Shown: positions 60,449 to 64,000 of the stretch, in pieces
How positions within the stretch are numbered: the stretch's first letter is position 1
How the letters are laid out: each line of letters starts with the position of its first letter
NCBI GenBank assembly: GCA_965249595.1
Contig: OZ252242.1
Location: forward strand, 992,001 to 1,056,000
DNA from: VXNJ01 sp965249595
GTDB taxonomy: Bacteria; Chloroflexota; UBA11872; VXNJ01
DNA: 64,000 nt
Reading direction: 5' to 3'
Program-made: the position numbers and the translations under genes
Notes under the pieces: generated by a model
Seen by the model: only the letters and a program-made list of their open reading frames with translations
What the model was told of the DNA's origin: nothing
The model's database searches: none

Positions 60449-62053
60449 ATGAACGGCTCGGAAGCTGTTGTCGCGGGCCTGGCCGCCCAGGGCGTAAAGA
60501 CGGTGTTTGGCATTCCGGGTGTGCATACCCGGCACCTTTATGCCTCCCTCCCGCGCGACGGCAGCCTAAAACATGTCCTGGTCCGGCACGAACAGGGAGC
60601 CGGCTTTGCGGCGATCGGCGCCGCCCGCGCCAGTGGCGATCCGGGGGTGCTACTGACCACTCCGGGCCCGGGCGCCCTCAATGCCGCAACCGCGCTGGCC
60701 CAGGCCCATGCCGACTCCTCGCCGATCATGTGCATCATGGCCGAGGAAGCGCGCAATCTGCTTTACCGCGATGTCGGTTATCTGCATGAGATCAAAAACC
60801 AGCAGCAGTTGTTTTCCGGTCTCACGCAATGGAATACCCAGGTCCAGAGCCCGGCGGCGATCCCCGGGGCGATCCGCGAGGGATTTCGGCGAATGCGCGA
60901 AATGAGGCCGCGGCCGGTGGCCATTGAGGTCCCTCACGACGTCCATTTGGCCCAGGGTTCGGTAGCTGCCCCACCGCCACCGCCAATTGAGCTGCCGGCC
61001 GGCAGCTCCGCCGACATTGAGCGGGCGGCGCGGATGCTGGCCGAGGCCAAACGGCCGTTGCTGTGGGCCGGCGGCGGAGTCATGACGTCAGGCTGCTGGG
61101 CTGGATTCCAGGCCCTGGCCGAGCGCCTTGATGCGCCGGTGGTTACTTCGACAACAGCCAAGGGAGTAATGGCCGATGATCACCGGTTGCATGTCGGTTC
61201 GCTCTTTAACCAAGGTCCGGTGCAGCGCCTGCTGGCCGAAAGCGACGTGATGCTGGCGGTGGGTTCGGCCTTTGGCACCACTCCCACCCGCATGTGGTCG
61301 ATGCCGGTTGGCGAAAAGTTGATTCATATCGACATCGATCCCAGGCAACCGGGCAAGAACTACCCGGCCGCGCTGGGGATCTGGGCCGACGCCGGATTGG
61401 CGATCGATGGAATTCTCGAAGCCCTCGGTCCCGGTCAGGACAATCACGATGTCTGGGTAAATCGAGCCCGCAACGCCCGGGCCCAGGTCCTGGCCTATAT
61501 GGAAGATCACGCGGCCAGCGAAATGGCCTTGGTCCGCTCGATCCGGAAAGGTATTCCGGAGGAGGCCATCATCGCCGGTGACCCGCACATAGTCGGTTAT
61601 TGGTGCCGGCCGTTCCTCCCGATTTCGCAGCCGCGTCGCTGGATTTACGGAATGACCGGCTGCGCACTTGGATATTCCTATCCGGTGGCCCTGGGAGCCA
61701 AAGCGGCAATGCCGCACCTGCCGGTTGTCGCCCTGGCCGGGGACGGCGGCTTTCTGTTTACGGGCCAGGAATTGGCGACCGCCGTTCGGCACGATCTGGG
61801 CGTGGTGGCAATCGTGTTTGACGACTCGGCCTACGGAGTAATCAAGCAGGGCATGGAATCGCTCTATGGCGAAGCCTTTGAAGTGGACCTGGCCAACCCC
61901 GACTTTGTGGCGTTTGCCCAGTCTTTCGGGGTTGCGGCATATCGTTGCGGTCCCGATCAGCTGGCCGCCACCATTCGCCGCGCGCTCGCCGACGGCGGGC
62001 CGGCCCTAATTCACGTGCCGATCACCGTGCGTGTTCCGATCGAGATGAAATGA
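60449..62053 (+). CDS. Thiamine-diphosphate-dependent enzyme (acetolactate synthase large-subunit-like)
   Basis: The 534-residue protein has FGIPGVHTRHLYASL, RHEQGAGFAAIGAARASG with the ThDP Glu, TTPGPGALNAATALAQAHADSSPIM, the FAD-like or nucleotide domain, and the ThDP motif VVALAGDGGFLFTGQELATAVRHDLGVVAIVFDDSAYGVI. It is related to IlvB and to benzoylformate or oxalyl-CoA decarboxylases. It differs from the ilvB in this window (e.g. IPGVH rather than MPGGA). No ilvN partner is next to it. The ATG at 60449 fits the family; an open frame extends upstream to 60380. A catabolic role is likely. Confidence 0.85.
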   Translation: MNGSEAVVAGLAAQGVKTVFGIPGVHTRHLYASLPRDGSLKHVLVRHEQGAGFAAIGAARASGDPGVLLTTPGPGALNAATALAQAHADSSPIMCIMAEEARNLLYRDVGYLHEIKNQQQLFSGLTQWNTQVQSPAAIPGAIREGFRRMREMRPRPVAIEVPHDVHLAQGSVAAPPPPPIELPAGSSADIERAARMLAEAKRPLLWAGGGVMTSGCWAGFQALAERLDAPVVTSTTAKGVMADDHRLHVGSLFNQGPVQRLLAESDVMLAVGSAFGTTPTRMWSMPVGEKLIHIDIDPRQPGKNYPAALGIWADAGLAIDGILEALGPGQDNHDVWVNRARNARAQVLAYMEDHAASEMALVRSIRKGIPEEAIIAGDPHIVGYWCRPFLPISQPRRWIYGMTGCALGYSYPVALGAKAAMPHLPVVALAGDGGFLFTGQELATAVRHDLGVVAIVFDDSAYGVIKQGMESLYGEAFEVDLANPDFVAFAQSFGVAAYRCGPDQLAATIRRALADGGPALIHVPITVRVPIEMK

Positions 62054-62113
62054 CCGCGGCGGCCCGGCATCGAAATCGTCAACTGGCGGATAATGAGCCG
62101 TAGTTCGGCGCTG

Positions 62114-62129
62114 CGGCCTTTTTAGGCCG
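62114..62129 (+). terminator. Hairpin before tRNA-Pro
   Basis: CGGCC-TTTTTA-GGCCG is a perfect 5-bp stem with a T-rich loop, 60 bp after the thiamine-diphosphate gene stop and 18 bp before tRNA-Pro. It could end the first transcript. There is no T-run after the stem, so the terminator role is uncertain. Confidence 0.3.
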
Positions 62130-62146
62130 ACCCGGGCGCAATCCAT

Positions 62147-62223
62147 CGGGGCGTAGCGCAGTTTGGTAGCGCGCATCGTTCGGGACGATGAGGTCGCCGG
62201 TTCAAATCCGGCCGCCCCGACCA
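62147..62223 (+). tRNA. tRNA-Pro (CGG)
   Basis: The acceptor CGGGGCG pairs perfectly with CGCCCCG. The D arm is GCGC/GCGC. The anticodon stem CATCG/CGATG holds the loop TTCGGGA, giving anticodon CGG. The T arm is GCCGGTTCAAATCCGGC, and CCA is encoded. Confidence 0.96.
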
Positions 62224-62284
62224 CCGTGGGGCGCGCCCCATATGCAGTCTCCACTCGGCACCCGGCCGAAATTCGTTTGGCGGT

Positions 62285-63736
62285 ATGGACGCGACACCCG
62301 AAGTAACGCCGATCTACTCAGCGGCCCGTCGATATTCGGTCCTGGTGGCATCCGGTATGGCCACCTTTCTCACCACCACCACCACTTCAATGGTCAACGT
62401 GGCCCTGCCGACGATGGCCGAGGACTTTCAGGTCGATATCACCACCGTGCAATGGGTGGCCCTGGTATTTTTCCTGGTCATCGCCGCCACCCACTTGACC
62501 GCCGGACGATACGGCGATATCTACGGCCGCCGCCATACCTTTCTGGGTGGAATTCTGGTGTTCGGCGTCGCTTCGCTGGCTTGTGGATTCGCCCCCACCC
62601 TGGGCTGGCTGATCGTCGCCCGCGTGGTGGTAGCGGTAGGAGCAGCGTTCCTACAATCGCAGGGTCAGGCGCTGCTGGTGGCGGTCTTTTCGCCGCGCCA
62701 GCGTTCACGGGCGATCGGATTGTTTTTTACGCTGGCCTCGGCCGGCTTAGCGTTGGGGCCAGTATTGGCCGCATTGTCGATTGAATTTGCCGACTGGCGC
62801 TGGATGTTCTTCGCCCTCGTTCCGTTGTCGGCCATCACCCTGGTAATCGCGTTTTTCTCCGCCCCGCATATCCAAGGAACCGGCGAGAAGAACTTCGATT
62901 GGCTCTCGTCGGTGCTCCTCATCGGCTGGGTGGCGCCCCTCATTTACGCCATCAACCGTGGTTTTTCGATTGGATTCCAATTCGAGGTCCTCGTTGCGCT
63001 GGCGACCTTTGTCGTGCTGGCGATCGCCTTTGCAATGCGGACGGCATCCGCCGCCAATCCGCTGCTTGACATTCGAATCTTTAAAAACATCGATTTTTCG
63101 ATTGGAATGGTGGTTGGCCTGACCGGGTTTGTCTGCATGTCGTCGGTCATGCTCAATGGGCCGTTCGTGCTTGAACGGGTGATGGGGATCCCGGTCCTGC
63201 AGGCCGGCCTGTACATGGCGATTTATCCGGTCATGAGCGCCCTGCTGGCGCCGTTGATAGGGGTCATTTCCGATCAGATCGGCCCGGGCCTGCCGCGAAC
63301 CATCGGGTTCTATCTTGCATCGATCGCTTACCTGTCGATGGCCTTTCTGTCACCGGATTCACCGGTGATATTGGCGGTGGCCACGCTGGCCTTGGTCGGA
63401 ATAAGCGTCGGCATGACCCAGACCCCAAATAACTCGATCATCATGGGCGCCGTGCCGCGCTCGCAATTGGGGACCGCCGGGGCTTTTATTTCCTCTTCGC
63501 GCACCTTTGGATTTGGGGCAGGTCAATCCATCTGGGGCGGGTTATTCGCCTTCGTGGTGCTGCTTTCGTTTGACGGCGGCCGGGCGATCGACGCCCCGGT
63601 TGAGCAGCAGTCCGATTCCTTTGCATTGGTTTTTGTCCTGGCCGGCGCGCTGGTATTCGTGGCCGCCCAGTTTTCTCTCTGGCAGCTGGTGACCGGGCGC
63701 GGCGCCGCAGCGGCGCTGGCCGGGCCGGCCGATTAG
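62285..63736 (+). CDS. MFS transporter, DHA2-like (14-helix)
   Basis: The 483-residue transporter has a first helix (FLTTTTTSMVNVALPTMAEDFQVD), and HLTAGRYGDIYGRRHTFLGG is the motif A loop between helices 2 and 3. Further motifs are VARVVVAVGAAFLQSQGQALL, GLFFTLASAGLALGPVLA, and WRWMFFALVPLSAITLVIAFF. These fit the drug:H+ antiporter (EmrB/QacA-like) group. The substrate is unknown. It lies 61 bp downstream of tRNA-Pro and converges with the gene at the right edge, overlapping by 4 bases. Confidence 0.87.
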   Translation: MDATPEVTPIYSAARRYSVLVASGMATFLTTTTTSMVNVALPTMAEDFQVDITTVQWVALVFFLVIAATHLTAGRYGDIYGRRHTFLGGILVFGVASLACGFAPTLGWLIVARVVVAVGAAFLQSQGQALLVAVFSPRQRSRAIGLFFTLASAGLALGPVLAALSIEFADWRWMFFALVPLSAITLVIAFFSAPHIQGTGEKNFDWLSSVLLIGWVAPLIYAINRGFSIGFQFEVLVALATFVVLAIAFAMRTASAANPLLDIRIFKNIDFSIGMVVGLTGFVCMSSVMLNGPFVLERVMGIPVLQAGLYMAIYPVMSALLAPLIGVISDQIGPGLPRTIGFYLASIAYLSMAFLSPDSPVILAVATLALVGISVGMTQTPNNSIIMGAVPRSQLGTAGAFISSSRTFGFGAGQSIWGGLFAFVVLLSFDGGRAIDAPVEQQSDSFALVFVLAGALVFVAAQFSLWQLVTGRGAAAALAGPAD

Positions 63737-64000
63737 ACGAATACCCGATCCGGATCGAGGCCGTCGGCCAACAATTCCAACTGGCCCCGCAGCAACTTGG
63801 AATCGCTCAGGGGCAGGGTGAGGTCGCCGGCGCCATTTTTGCGGCGGTTCCTCGCCCCGTTGGAAAGATAGGCCAGGCGCTGTAAGGGATAGGCGATGAA
63901 CTTGGCGTCTCGCGCCAGGCCGCCAACGGCAGCGGCGTCGATCGGGACGCGATGGACGGCGGCCCAGGACAGGCAGTCGGCGACCGCTCCGGGGTCGTCG
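63733..64000 (-). CDS. Unrecognised protein, C-terminal part (runs off the right edge)
   Basis: The minus strand is open from the window edge to a TAA at 63733-63735, giving 88 residues ending in LDPDRVFV. The middle part (DAKFIAYPLQRLAYLSNG, then ARNRRKNGAGDLTLPL) is basic and looks coding, but I do not recognise the family. The 3' end overlaps the MFS stop by 4 bases. No ATG lies within the window in this frame. Confidence 0.6.
   Translation of the reverse strand, partial: DDPGAVADCLSWAAVHRVPIDAAAVGGLARDAKFIAYPLQRLAYLSNGARNRRKNGAGDLTLPLSDSKLLRGQLELLADGLDPDRVFV

Overview
The window is about 60% G+C and reads as the chromosome of a free-living, genome-streamlined bacterium. I infer a member of the Chloroflexota (SAR202/Dehalococcoidia-like), with moderate to low confidence. 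The reasons are the RpmH-RnpA-YidD-YidC-Jag block, a CofD/YvcK protein with two N-terminal membrane helices, DUF503 and PSP1 proteins, lipoproteins starting CGDD or CGDE, many GTG/TTG starts, and no sign of outer-membrane genes. No rRNA or CRISPR array is present.

Layout. 1-2 kb: the N-terminal part of an MMPL-type transporter and a split XdhC pair. 2-7 kb: mutM, a PfkB kinase and the leftward rpmH-rnpA-yidD-yidC-jag operon, without dnaA. 7-11 kb: yvcK, gap and pgk. 11-13 kb: two paralogous thioredoxin-like lipoproteins, one carrying a 45-bp coding repeat. 13-26.5 kb is an accessory stretch: a broken IS110-type transposase, an alpha/beta hydrolase, an unassigned structured RNA candidate, four tRNAs, a GH172 (DUF2961) enzyme, two small redox proteins, a broken nucleobase permease fused to an anti-sigma-kinase-like domain, a rhodanese, and a MarR-ABC transporter cassette with a clear palindromic operator.

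27-35.6 kb is a long leftward series: rhodanese, MoeB-like, SDR, cysE, proS, threonine-synthase-like, two envelope proteins, a DUF1445 protein and a coiled-coil protein. Several junctions overlap, and one probably uses a CTG start. 35.7-46 kb runs rightward with a DUF3604 protein, a lone molybdenum hydroxylase large subunit and a complete branched-chain-amino-acid-type ABC transporter (livKHMGF).

47.5-57.7 kb is a full branched-chain amino acid biosynthesis cluster, ilvBNC-leuACDB-cimA. Citramalate synthase is present, so isoleucine can be made from pyruvate and acetyl-CoA. Upstream of ilvB and of leuA I find short unannotated ORFs that look like attenuation leader peptides: a Val/Leu-rich one ending RLVLVTVRAGS before ilvB, and one with four consecutive different Leu codons before leuA. 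Each overlaps a strong hairpin. The leuA leader also has the layout expected of a leaderless transcript and three mutually exclusive pairings. This is the most interesting regulatory feature of the window.

58-64 kb holds an orphan nuoB, a Rieske ferredoxin, an amidohydrolase, a second thiamine-diphosphate enzyme, tRNA-Pro, an MFS transporter and the end of an unrecognised gene.
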